A stretch of DNA of 9,916 bases from Candidatus Zixiibacteriota bacterium (GTDB lineage: Bacteria; Zixibacteria; MSB-5A5; GN15; FEB-12): the NCBI GenBank assembly GCA_022570975.1, contig JACZYS010000081.1:1-9916 (forward strand), in the 5' to 3' direction. The position numbers and the translations under genes are program-made. A model generated the notes under the pieces. That model had not been told where the DNA came from. It worked only from the letters and a program-made list of their open reading frames with translations, and searched no databases. The first letter of the stretch is position 1, and each line of letters opens with the position of its first letter. Shown here one piece after another: positions 1 through 6,434 of the stretch.

Positions 1-43
1 TAATCTCTAATGTTTCTTTGAATTGTCTTATTCTCTTTCTCAT
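1..43 (-). CDS. Start of the next dcw-cluster gene, probably ftsL (partial)
   Basis: On the minus strand an ATG lies 3 nt after the rsmH stop and opens a frame reading MRKRIRQFKETLEI before the window ends. The basic, hydrophilic start fits the short cytoplasmic tail of the bitopic divisome protein FtsL, which usually follows rsmH in dcw clusters before pbpB/ftsI. No transmembrane segment is reached, so the name rests on position only. No strong SD is visible; translation may be coupled to rsmH. Confidence 0.45.
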   Translation of the reverse strand, partial: MRKRIRQFKETLEI

Positions 44-46
44 GAG

Positions 47-991
47 CTAGATTCTTTCGGCAACTCTGAGTTTTGCAGACTTTGCCCGTCTGTTTATTTC
101 TAACTCGGTTGCACCTGGAACTAATGCTTTCCTGGTCAATATTTTGAATCTGGGAATTTTATTACAGACACATTGCGGAAGACGGGGCGGACAGATACAG
201 CTTTTTTCTTCTTCCTTTAAGAAATTTTTGACTATTCTGTCTTCGAGTGAATGAAAAGAAATAACAGCCAGCCGCCCTCCGCTCAAGAGATAATCGGGAA
301 GAAGTGGGAGGACACTTTCCAGTTTCTCCAACTCAGAGTTAACCGCAATCCGAAGTGCCTGAAATATTCTGGCTAATGATTTATTTAAAAATTTATTATA
401 AACTGATGACTTGACTATTTCTTTGAGCTGTGAGGTTCTTTCTATCATCTGCTTCTGTCTTTCCCTGACAATTGCCGAAGCTATTTTCTTAGCTTGCCGC
501 TCTTCTCCGTATTTAAAAAAAATGTTCCCTAGTTGTTCTTCTTCCCAACCGTTAATTATATCTCTTGCTGTCAGCCCTCCGCCTGCTTTGTCAAAACGCA
601 TGTCGAGAGGTCCGTCCTGCTGAAAAGAAAAACCTCTTGATTCATCTTCCAGTTGAAAAGTGGAGAAACCGAGGTCAAGCAGGATACCGTTAAATTTCTT
701 ATCCTTAAACTCATCAACTATTGACCCAATCTCGGTGTATGATGAATGATAAATTGTTTCAAACTGTTCAACCTTGGCCAACCTTCTCTTTGCTTCTGTT
801 ATCGCTTCTAAGTCTCTGTCTACTCCGTATAACCTGGCTTCTGGTTTTAGTCTCTTGCTCAAAGCCAAAAGATGCCCCCCTAATCCGGAGGTCAAATCCA
901 GGTATGCGCCGCTCAATTCTGTTGCCAGATAACTGACCACCTCGTCAGCCATCACCGGTATATGATTTTTACTCCCGCTCTGGGGGACCAT
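47..991 (-). CDS. rsmH: 16S rRNA (cytosine(1402)-N(4))-methyltransferase RsmH
   Basis: Uses S-adenosylmethionine (SAM) to N4-methylate C1402 in the 16S rRNA decoding centre; cytoplasmic. At 314 aa it has the normal family length. Visible motifs are the start NHIPVMADEV (9-18), the SAM-binding loop LDLTSGLGGH (31-40), VDRD (57-60), the signature ILLDLGFSTFQLEDESRG followed by FSFQQDGPLDMRFD (103-134), KYGEERQAKKIASAI (160-174), ALRIAVNSELEKLE and SFHSLEDRIVKNF. A Cys-rich CICPP...CVC segment and the basic RRAKSAKLR tail close it. The ATG lies inside the end of mraZ (23-nt overlap) with no good SD, so translation is probably coupled to mraZ. An ATG/GTG nearer to the conserved HIPVM block is not available. 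It is the second gene of the dcw transcript. Confidence 0.97.
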   Translation of the reverse strand: MVPQSGSKNHIPVMADEVVSYLATELSGAYLDLTSGLGGHLLALSKRLKPEARLYGVDRDLEAITEAKRRLAKVEQFETIYHSSYTEIGSIVDEFKDKKFNGILLDLGFSTFQLEDESRGFSFQQDGPLDMRFDKAGGGLTARDIINGWEEEQLGNIFFKYGEERQAKKIASAIVRERQKQMIERTSQLKEIVKSSVYNKFLNKSLARIFQALRIAVNSELEKLESVLPLLPDYLLSGGRLAVISFHSLEDRIVKNFLKEEEKSCICPPRLPQCVCNKIPRFKILTRKALVPGATELEINRRAKSAKLRVAERI

Positions 992-1448
992 CGCCGGAGA
1001 ATAATTTTTCTGCTACTTCTTCATAGCTCTTAGGATACTGTTCTAAATAGTACTGATATCTTTCCGGGTTCCAGATTTCTATCCAACTGTTAACGCCAAT
1101 AACAAGAACCTCTTTTTTTAAGCCAGCTTCTGAAATCAGGTGCGAAGGGATGAGAACCCTGCCGTTTTTGTCGGCCGTAAGTGAACCGGCCGAAGAATAA
1201 AATCTACGGCTAAAAAACCGGAAATCTTTTTGAGTGAAGGCCAAAGAAGCAAATTTCTGCTGGATTTCTTTCCATTGAGATTCGTCATAAAGACTCAGAC
1301 ATCCTTCTAATCCTTTGGTAATCAACAAATTACCGTTCAATAACTGTTTTTTTGTAGTAATGTCTCTTACTGATCGTAACTTGGCCGGAAGAGCAAACCT
1401 GCCTTTGGAATCCATAGTTGTTTGGAATTGTCCGTAATACCCGCTCAA
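969..1448 (-). CDS. mraZ: MraZ, AbrB/SpoVT-type regulator of the dcw cluster (TTG start)
   Basis: DNA-binding protein that forms a multimeric ring and controls its own dcw operon by binding short direct repeats in the promoter region. Two swapped-hairpin domains are visible with the family signatures MDSKGRFALPAKLR (12-25) and ADKNGRVLIPSHL (92-104). I place the start at TTG 1448: it is preceded by GGAGG with a 5-nt spacer, and it begins LSGYYGQF, aligning with the usual MFxGxYxH start. That gives 159 aa, near the family norm of about 145-155. An upstream in-frame ATG at 1499 would add 17 residues not seen in the family and would sit within the promoter, although GGTGGGA precedes it. The last 23 nt overlap rsmH. 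The tail GDGPPERE is a hydrophilic extension. TGG repeats upstream indicate autoregulation. Confidence 0.95.
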   Translation of the reverse strand: MSGYYGQFQTTMDSKGRFALPAKLRSVRDITTKKQLLNGNLLITKGLEGCLSLYDESQWKEIQQKFASLAFTQKDFRFFSRRFYSSAGSLTADKNGRVLIPSHLISEAGLKKEVLVIGVNSWIEIWNPERYQYYLEQYPKSYEEVAEKLFSGDGPPERE

Positions 1449-1453
1449 GTATT

Positions 1454-1458
1454 CCTCC
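1454..1458 (-). promoter_or_regulatory. mraZ: Ribosome binding site that fixes the mraZ TTG start
   Basis: On the minus strand GGAGG is followed by AATAC and then TTG (1448-1446). This perfect SD with 5-nt spacing selects TTG over the upstream ATG at 1499. The SD is embedded in the last GTGG operator repeat (GTGGAGG), so a protein bound there, on DNA or possibly on RNA, would cover the translation signal. Confidence 0.8.
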
Positions 1459-1480
1459 ACTTTTCTCCACTTTAAACCAG
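1457..1480 (-). promoter_or_regulatory. Candidate MraZ operator: three TGG repeats at exact 10-bp period
   Basis: Read on the minus strand the segment is CTGGTTTAAA, GTGGAGAAAA, GTGG, so TGG recurs at 1479, 1469 and 1459, exactly 10 bp apart. The last two copies form AAAGTGGAGA / AAAGTGGAGG, a 9-of-10 tandem repeat. Known MraZ sites are short direct repeats at about 10-bp spacing (TGGG-type in Escherichia coli, AAAGTG-type in Mollicutes), and this series matches both descriptions. It lies just downstream of the predicted mraZ transcription start and runs into the SD, which fits repression. A further GTGGGA (1510-1505) is 40 bp upstream of the middle repeat, in the same helical phase. Binding by this MraZ is inferred. 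Confidence 0.75.
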
Positions 1481-1491
1481 AAATCGCTTTT

Positions 1492-1520
1492 ATAATCATC
1501 TTTTTCCCACCTAAAGTCAA
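1492..1520 (-). promoter_or_regulatory. Predicted sigma-70-type promoter of mraZ/dcw operon
   Basis: On the minus strand TTGACT (1520-1515, 5 of 6 to consensus) is followed after 17 bp by GATTAT (1497-1492, 4 of 6). TATAAA two to three bases further on is an alternative -10. A T-rich stretch (the run of nine A on the plus strand at 1542-1550) lies upstream and could act as an UP-like element. Transcription would start near 1485, leaving a leader of about 36 nt that contains the TGG repeats. An additional GTGGGA lies in the spacer. Confidence 0.55.
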
Positions 1521-1641
1521 GCCCTTTCTTATGGAAAATTGAAAAAAAAAGTGGCCTTAACTTTCAACTGGACAAGGATTAATGAAAAATGATTTTATTT
1601 TGTTTACTAAGATATTGCCTCTCAGCAATTCCAAAGGGAAA

Positions 1642-1665
1642 AACTTTCCATCGACTTTGAAAGTT
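1642..1665. repeat. Inverted repeat AACTTTC-N10-GAAAGTT
   Basis: AACTTTC (1642-1648) and GAAAGTT (1659-1665) are perfect 7-bp inverted repeats separated by 10 bp, one DNA turn between arms plus the loop. Inside it ACTTTGAAAGT (1654-1664) is itself a perfect palindrome around a central G. The right arm overlaps the next palindrome by 3 bp. This could be a regulator binding site or a weak cruciform; no regulator is known here. Confidence 0.5.
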
Positions 1666-1680
1666 ATTTCCGGAAGTAAC
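1663..1680. promoter_or_regulatory. 18-bp palindrome, candidate operator upstream of C25 peptidase promoter
   Basis: GTTATTTCCGGAAGTAAC is symmetric at 16 of 18 positions (one mismatched pair) around 1671/1672. It ends 9 bp before the -35 of the predicted rightward promoter and is centred near -55 from the predicted start, a usual place for an activator dimer. On the other side it is about 150 bp upstream of the mraZ -35. The regulator is unknown; the site is inferred from symmetry and position only. Confidence 0.45.
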
Positions 1681-1689
1681 CACAGAATA

Positions 1690-1719
1690 TTGAGTTATCC
1701 CAATATAACTTCATAAAAT
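1690..1719 (+). promoter_or_regulatory. Predicted promoter of the C25 peptidase gene
   Basis: TTGAGT (1690-1695, 4 of 6) and TAAAAT (1714-1719, 5 of 6) are separated by 18 bp. The start would be near 1726, giving an untranslated leader of about 150 nt before the ATG at 1878. Other AT-rich hexamers in the region pair less well, so this is the best but not the only candidate. Confidence 0.4.
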
Positions 1720-1877
1720 AGGCTCTGCTTTCTTTTCTTCCCCGCAAACTACCAACATCTTAATGCCTTTCATATCAATAGCTTATGGTGTTTTGTGTTC
1801 AGGATTACCCTCTTGGGCACAAGCGGAGAGCTTATTGCAATATATCTGGCAGATTCAGCCTGAAACAACGAGGAATA

Positions 1878-4136
1878 ATGAAACAGCCTGACATACAGAT
1901 TATTTTACTGACTTTATTGCTAATATCTGCCCAAACTTTTTGCCCGTCAGGTAAGATTATGGCAGAAACTTCAGGGCTCAAAGAAATCTCTATCAGTGAA
2001 AATCAGGTTGTTCCCTATCAAATAGCTTATGTCCGACTTCTCGGAAATGAATCAATATCTGATATTCAGATTTTGTCCTCAAACAAATCTGGAAAGCACC
2101 AAGCAATTTCTGAAAGCTTTCCGACAGAATTGCCAACTTCAGAATCAGATAGGTATTCAGCTTCAAGAAATAGTTTTATTTTAAGAGAGCGGATAGGTTC
2201 AAAACAGATTCACGCCATAGATGAAATCTATCAGGACGGATTAAGATATGCTCGCCTCTTATTTTTTCCGTTGTCAGGTTCTAGCGAAATAGAAATAAAT
2301 AACCTGCAACTCTCTGTTAACAACAGAGAACTATCCCTTGATAATATCAGTTTAAGCCTCCCTGAATCCGGCAACTACCTGAATCCAAAGCTTGTTAGAA
2401 ATTCTTCCGCGGCTACAAGATATCTCATTGTCACAGGACGTAATTTTGTTTCATCTTTTGAACCTCTTGCAGCTTACAAAATATCGATTGGGCTTTCTAC
2501 AGAAATAAAGGCAATTGAAGATATTACCGCTTCTTATTCGGGAAGAGATGACGCTGAAAAACTCAGGGAATATTTGAGAGAGTTTTATAATCAGGGAGGA
2601 GAATTTCTTCTTTTGGGTGGTGATGAAACGATTCTTCCGGTCAGATATGTTTATCCTTTTTCAACTGGCCAGCCATTGGACTTATCAGAATACCTCCTCT
2701 CAGATTTATACTTTGCAGATTTAACCGGCCAATGGGATTATGACAATGACAACCTCTGGGGAGAAACCGGCGATGACAGAGCCGATACCCAGCCGGAACT
2801 TCTGGTAGGGAGGCTTCCTTTCAACGACTCAGTCGAAATATCAAACTACACCGAAAAATTAATTGCCTATGAAACCAACCCCGGAGACGGTGATTTAAAC
2901 TATCTTGATAAATCGTTCTTCTTTTCTTCAGATCAGATGCGTGACTACCGCGGCGTTGGTCAGCATTACACAATTGCCAGTGCCTTCCCCGATTGGTTTA
3001 AGATTGACACGGTCAACGGAGTAGAGTCATCATCGGGATACGACATATCTCCAAACAACAAAGAAGCAGCTGAATTAACCAAAGAGTTATCAGATGGATT
3101 CGGTATTGTAAATATAATCTCGCATGGCCGCTCCGATGGTTTTGCGGTTAAGACCTCTGAATATAATCAATGGCCAAAATCATATTTTCTTTCCGATGCC
3201 CAGGGAGCCGGACACGGCTCTTTTGACGCCCTTGATAAAAACATGAAGACCTCGTTATACTATTCCCTCTCTTGTGACATCGGAGGATTTGACTTGGACC
3301 AGCCGCCCATGAATCTGACCAATCCAAACCTGACCCAGACTCTTTTATCCCTTGAAAAATCCGGAGCCGTGGCCTTTGTATCATATTCAAGATGGGGATG
3401 GATAAGCAGCAGTTATTTGCTTCAAAAATCTTTCTATGATTCCCTCTTTGCCAATCCTTTTGAGCCGGCAGTTAAAGCGATGTATGCCTCCAAAGAAGAA
3501 TATTTTTATTATAAGGATTTGGTGTATGGACAAAACTTTTACGGTGACCCGTCGCTTGTGATTTATAACAGGATACCTGAACCATTGACTTTGAGTATCT
3601 CCCACTCACAAGACCTGATTAAAATCAAAGTCAGCTCAAACGGAAACCCGGTAAGTGACGCGGATCTTATTCTGAGCACAAAAACATCAATATTGATTCA
3701 TCAAAAGACCGATGCCAGCGGAATGGCCGTGATAAACATTTCTGAGCTGCCTCAAGAAGATTACAGCCTAGCATCTTTTAAGAATGGCTTTTTCAAAACG
3801 ATAAGCAAATTTAACCAGTTGACAACATCAGAAAATGAATCAACTGAGACTCTCCCCGGCTCGGTGTCATTACATCAAAATTTTCCAAACCCGTTTAATC
3901 CTTCAACTACTATTTCTATTGAGCTGACAGAGCAGGAACTAATTGAGTTGAGCATTTATAATGTTAACGGTAGAAAAATAACAACCCTGGCCGAAGGAAC
4001 TTACCAAATTGGGAATCATGAATTCAGATGGGATGGAAAAAACAGAAGCGGCAGTAACTCTTCAAGCGGAATATATTTTTACAGGCTCACCACCAATAGC
4101 AGTCAACTTTCAAAAAAGATGCTTCTCCTTAAGTAA
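1878..4136 (+). CDS. Secreted C25 (gingipain-type) cysteine peptidase with T9SS sorting domain
   Basis: Predicted exported or surface protease of 752 aa. A signal peptide (MKQPDIQ, then hydrophobic IILLTLLLISAQTF, cleavage likely after KIMA, about residue 29) is followed by a pro-region (about 30-175) and a Peptidase_C25 domain (about 181-565) with RYLIVTG, EFLLLGGDETILPVRYV and LLVGRLPF. The likely catalytic dyad is His416 in NIISHG and Cys466 in YSLSCDIGGFD. A second HG (AGHGS, His446) is also present. An Ig-like or CarboxypepD_reg-like module (about 569-642), an acidic linker and a C-terminal domain (662-752) with NFPNPFNPSTTI and SSGIYFYRL, ending KKMLLLK, identify a type-A T9SS or FlgD-like sorting domain. 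I start at ATG 1878 because AGGA precedes it and the signal peptide begins there. The upstream ATG at 1785 has no SD and would bury the signal peptide behind 31 residues. PorU, the C25 sortase of T9SS, is markedly longer (over 1100 aa), so a cargo protease is more likely. Confidence 0.88.
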   Translation: MKQPDIQIILLTLLLISAQTFCPSGKIMAETSGLKEISISENQVVPYQIAYVRLLGNESISDIQILSSNKSGKHQAISESFPTELPTSESDRYSASRNSFILRERIGSKQIHAIDEIYQDGLRYARLLFFPLSGSSEIEINNLQLSVNNRELSLDNISLSLPESGNYLNPKLVRNSSAATRYLIVTGRNFVSSFEPLAAYKISIGLSTEIKAIEDITASYSGRDDAEKLREYLREFYNQGGEFLLLGGDETILPVRYVYPFSTGQPLDLSEYLLSDLYFADLTGQWDYDNDNLWGETGDDRADTQPELLVGRLPFNDSVEISNYTEKLIAYETNPGDGDLNYLDKSFFFSSDQMRDYRGVGQHYTIASAFPDWFKIDTVNGVESSSGYDISPNNKEAAELTKELSDGFGIVNIISHGRSDGFAVKTSEYNQWPKSYFLSDAQGAGHGSFDALDKNMKTSLYYSLSCDIGGFDLDQPPMNLTNPNLTQTLLSLEKSGAVAFVSYSRWGWISSSYLLQKSFYDSLFANPFEPAVKAMYASKEEYFYYKDLVYGQNFYGDPSLVIYNRIPEPLTLSISHSQDLIKIKVSSNGNPVSDADLILSTKTSILIHQKTDASGMAVINISELPQEDYSLASFKNGFFKTISKFNQLTTSENESTETLPGSVSLHQNFPNPFNPSTTISIELTEQELIELSIYNVNGRKITTLAEGTYQIGNHEFRWDGKNRSGSNSSSGIYFYRLTTNSSQLSKKMLLLK

Positions 4137-5364
4137 GAGATTTTATCAGATCGGCAAATTGTACAACCATATTTTCAGAAGAAAATTTCATAGCATAATC
4201 CGGCGGCAGTTGAAACTCAATATCAGCTTTTTTATTAATTAAGTTCATGAGAAAACCAAGAGCTTCACTTTTACTGTTATTATCAAAGCAGAAATTATCT
4301 TTGGTCAGATTAACCAATTTGGAAAGTTCGCTGTCTTTAGGAACACAGGCAAGAATTGGCCTTCCTGAAGCAAGCATATAAAATATCTTTCCGGTTGAAA
4401 ATGAACTTGAACTCTCTGAATCAAGACCAATATACATCAGTGACGCTTCCGATATTTTCTTAAGTGCCTCCCTGCGGGGAAGAAACCCACTCAGTTTTAT
4501 TTTGTCGGTCAATCCATATTTGTTTAATTGCTCGGCCATCCACGATTTATCAACATTGCCGACCTGTAATATTTCGAGCTGCTCGTATTTTTCAGGGTTT
4601 TCATTTTTGACCGTCCATAGTAATTCCAAAAGAGGTTCAACCGGATAGAGGTCATTGTACGTTCCCAGCAACCCAATCACAAATTTATCTTTTTTTGGTT
4701 TAGTTAAAAACGAAGAGATCAGGTTGCTGTCAAAACTATTTTCAATCAGTTTGGCGTTGTCATGGTATTTGGCCTGTGATTCATTTACCGCTGTCACCAC
4801 TGATGATTTTTTGTAAATCTTATCAAGAAGTTTCCTGCCTTTTTTCTTGAAAGAGTTGGAAACGGCACTGTTTTCAATTTTGTGACTTGTCCAAAAATCT
4901 CTGAAATCCGCAATCCACGGAAGCCTTGCCTCTTTTGCCAGTTGCATGGCAACCAGATGAACTGATACCGGCGGTGCCGTGGAAATAATTAAATCATAGT
5001 TGTTGTTACTGATTAAATCTCTTCCGTAACTTACGGCCGGCTTAACCCAGCCAACTTTTGAATCCGGGAAAAAGAATGAAGATCCACCGGCTCCCTTCTT
5101 CACAAAAGAGCTCTTCATGTTACGGACCCCAAACAGATACAAAAGACGTTGAGGGTCAAGAGACCCGGAACGATATATTTTGCCGCAGTCAATATTTTCC
5201 AGCAATTCCGGCTCATATACCCGGTAGAGAACATCTTTCACTGTTAAAATATGACATTCAATCTCATGCCGGCTAAGATATTTGTAAAGAGAAAGAGGTC
5301 TTCCCACTCCGGCACCGCCCATCGGCGGAAAATAATAGCAGATTAACAGAACTTTCTTTTTCAT
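4129..5364 (-). CDS. Family-4-type glycosyltransferase (GT-B fold), last gene of the operon
   Basis: A 411-aa GT-B glycosyltransferase of the GT4/WbuB-like kind, probably transferring a sugar from an activated donor to a lipid-linked or surface glycan at the cytoplasmic membrane. The N-terminal domain starts VLLICYYFPPMGGAGVGRP (5-23) with the glycine-rich loop typical of these enzymes, then YDLIISTAPPVSVHLVA and WIADFRDFW (150-158). The C-terminal donor domain shows FVIGLLGTYNDLYPVEPLL, IKLSGFLPRREALKKISEA and the donor-site region STGKIFYMLASGRPILACVP (323-342), where a canonical E-x7-E is not evident. There is no signal peptide or transmembrane segment. Its ATG overlaps the stop of the upstream glycosyltransferase by 4 nt (ATGA), with GTAGG as a weak SD. 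Its 3' end overlaps the convergent C25 gene by 8 bp. Donor and acceptor are unknown. Confidence 0.88.
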   Translation of the reverse strand: MKKKVLLICYYFPPMGGAGVGRPLSLYKYLSRHEIECHILTVKDVLYRVYEPELLENIDCGKIYRSGSLDPQRLLYLFGVRNMKSSFVKKGAGGSSFFFPDSKVGWVKPAVSYGRDLISNNNYDLIISTAPPVSVHLVAMQLAKEARLPWIADFRDFWTSHKIENSAVSNSFKKKGRKLLDKIYKKSSVVTAVNESQAKYHDNAKLIENSFDSNLISSFLTKPKKDKFVIGLLGTYNDLYPVEPLLELLWTVKNENPEKYEQLEILQVGNVDKSWMAEQLNKYGLTDKIKLSGFLPRREALKKISEASLMYIGLDSESSSSFSTGKIFYMLASGRPILACVPKDSELSKLVNLTKDNFCFDNNSKSEALGFLMNLINKKADIEFQLPPDYAMKFSSENMVVQFADLIKSLT

Positions 5365-6434
5365 TTTTTCAAACCTACCAGAATTTTCATCTTTTTAATC
5401 TGTCTTGCGATATTATTTTCAAAAACGGCCAGCTCTTTAACTTTGTCAAAATTCTTTTTTTTCATTTTCTCAAAGCTAACACCGCCGGCAATAATTGTTT
5501 CTATACAATTTTTCAATGCATCTTTATTATTTTGCTCATACTTTAGGCCGGCACCATCAGCCATCCACTCCCTTACACCCTTTATATCCGCACAGACCGG
5601 AACCAATCCAAGAGCCATTGACTCAATGAGCGAGACCGGCGAGGAGTCAGAGCTGGCATTGGAAAGATATATATCATGATTTGAAAAAAACTCCAGAAAC
5701 TGCTCTCGTTCCATTTTTTTGTAGAATTCAATTTTGTCCCCCACCAGCTCGCGAGATTTTTCTTTGAAAGATTTCGCAAGCGACCCAAAATCCGGAAAAG
5801 TTAATACTACTTTATTATTTCTAATTAATTCATGAAGAGCTTTGACTATAAAGAAATTTTCATAAACTTTCTCATGGGTGCGTGGGACAATGATCTTAAA
5901 TGGTGTTGAGAAAGTTTTGTCAGCCTGAAACAAATTCAAAAATTCTTTTTCAATTCCCCACGGGATGACCATATAATTAATTTTCTTATGAATTTTTTCA
6001 GCTTCTTCTGCCAGATATTTTGAATCGGAAAAGATCAGGTCAGATTTTCTTAAAGCAAATTTTACTTTCTGCTTATGCAGAAAAGATTTTTGGGGAACTA
6101 CCAATATATCCGAGCCCCAAATATTTAAGACGATTGGAACTTTAAAAAAGATGCTAGCAGCCGCGGCCACAAACCCGTATCCGGCAGCATAATTTGCATA
6201 TATTAAATCCGGCTTGATACTATTGCATATGCTTGCTACCTGAAAAACGGAGAGAAAATAATGCAACTGCTTAAACGGAGTTCTTTTCTTAAGCACTATA
6301 TCCACCACTTCACCATCTTCCAAAGATGCAAGTGTAGGCAGGCAATTTTGTTTTGCAAGCTCAGCATTCAACCGTATGGTGTGGACAGAAGATGCATCAG
6401 AAAGAAGCAATATGTTAAGCGGTCTTTCATTCAA
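5361..6434 (-). CDS. Family-4 glycosyltransferase (GT-B fold), TTG start
   Basis: A 357-aa retaining-type GT-B glycosyltransferase. Its N-terminal domain opens LNILLLSDASSVHT (6-19), with DLIYANYAAGYGFVAAA (76-92) and LNIWGSDI (103-110), the WGSD motif common in GT4 enzymes. A linker VIPWGIEKEF (156-165) leads to the C-terminal donor domain with IYLSNASSDSSPVSLIESMA (255-274). The usual E-x7-E is here D263-x7-E271. GLVPVCADIKGVREWM follows. The start is TTG 6434, overlapping the TGA of the upstream acyltransferase gene as TTGA; no in-frame ATG exists near the conserved start, and the SD (GGGTAAA) is weak, so coupled translation is likely. The acceptor is unknown. Two adjacent glycosyltransferases plus a FemAB-like protein suggest a polysaccharide or glycolipid pathway. 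Confidence 0.88.
   Translation of the reverse strand: MNERPLNILLLSDASSVHTIRLNAELAKQNCLPTLASLEDGEVVDIVLKKRTPFKQLHYFLSVFQVASICNSIKPDLIYANYAAGYGFVAAAASIFFKVPIVLNIWGSDILVVPQKSFLHKQKVKFALRKSDLIFSDSKYLAEEAEKIHKKINYMVIPWGIEKEFLNLFQADKTFSTPFKIIVPRTHEKVYENFFIVKALHELIRNNKVVLTFPDFGSLAKSFKEKSRELVGDKIEFYKKMEREQFLEFFSNHDIYLSNASSDSSPVSLIESMALGLVPVCADIKGVREWMADGAGLKYEQNNKDALKNCIETIIAGGVSFEKMKKKNFDKVKELAVFENNIARQIKKMKILVGLKK

Larger units (their letters stand above)
1449..1877. other. Divergent intergenic control region between mraZ and the C25 peptidase gene
   Basis: No convincing coding sequence lies in these 429 bases. An open frame runs from 1785 into the peptidase gene, but its first 31 codons lack protein-like character. 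The left part carries the mraZ promoter, operator repeats and SD. The middle (1642-1680) carries two overlapping inverted repeats. The heptamer AACTTTC occurs at 1559-1565 and 1642-1648 and, inverted, at 1659-1665. A plus-strand AAAGTGG (1548-1554) resembles the MraZ box in the opposite orientation. From about 1726 to 1877 lies a probable leader of the rightward gene with only short, weak hairpins. I recognise no riboswitch class in it. Confidence 0.6.

Noticed and set aside
1449..1520. Longer mraZ starting at 1520 or at ATG 1499
   Set aside because: The 1520 TTG is the promoter -35 element and the ATG at 1499 is at the -10 region. Family alignment and the GGAGG SD point to TTG 1448.
1785..1877. 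Upstream ATG giving a 783-residue peptidase
   Set aside because: The first 31 residues are not signal-like, no SD precedes this ATG, and a proper signal peptide with AGGA in front begins at 1878.
1878..4136. PorU, the T9SS sortase
   Set aside because: The C25 domain fits, but the protein is 752 aa against more than 1100 for PorU and has the layout of a cargo protease; kept only as a hypothesis in the findings.
4171..4186. Hairpin ATTTTC-AGAA-GAAAAT as a terminator for the peptidase gene
   Set aside because: The 6-bp stem has a single GC pair and no T-run follows on the plus strand; it lies within the glycosyltransferase coding sequence.
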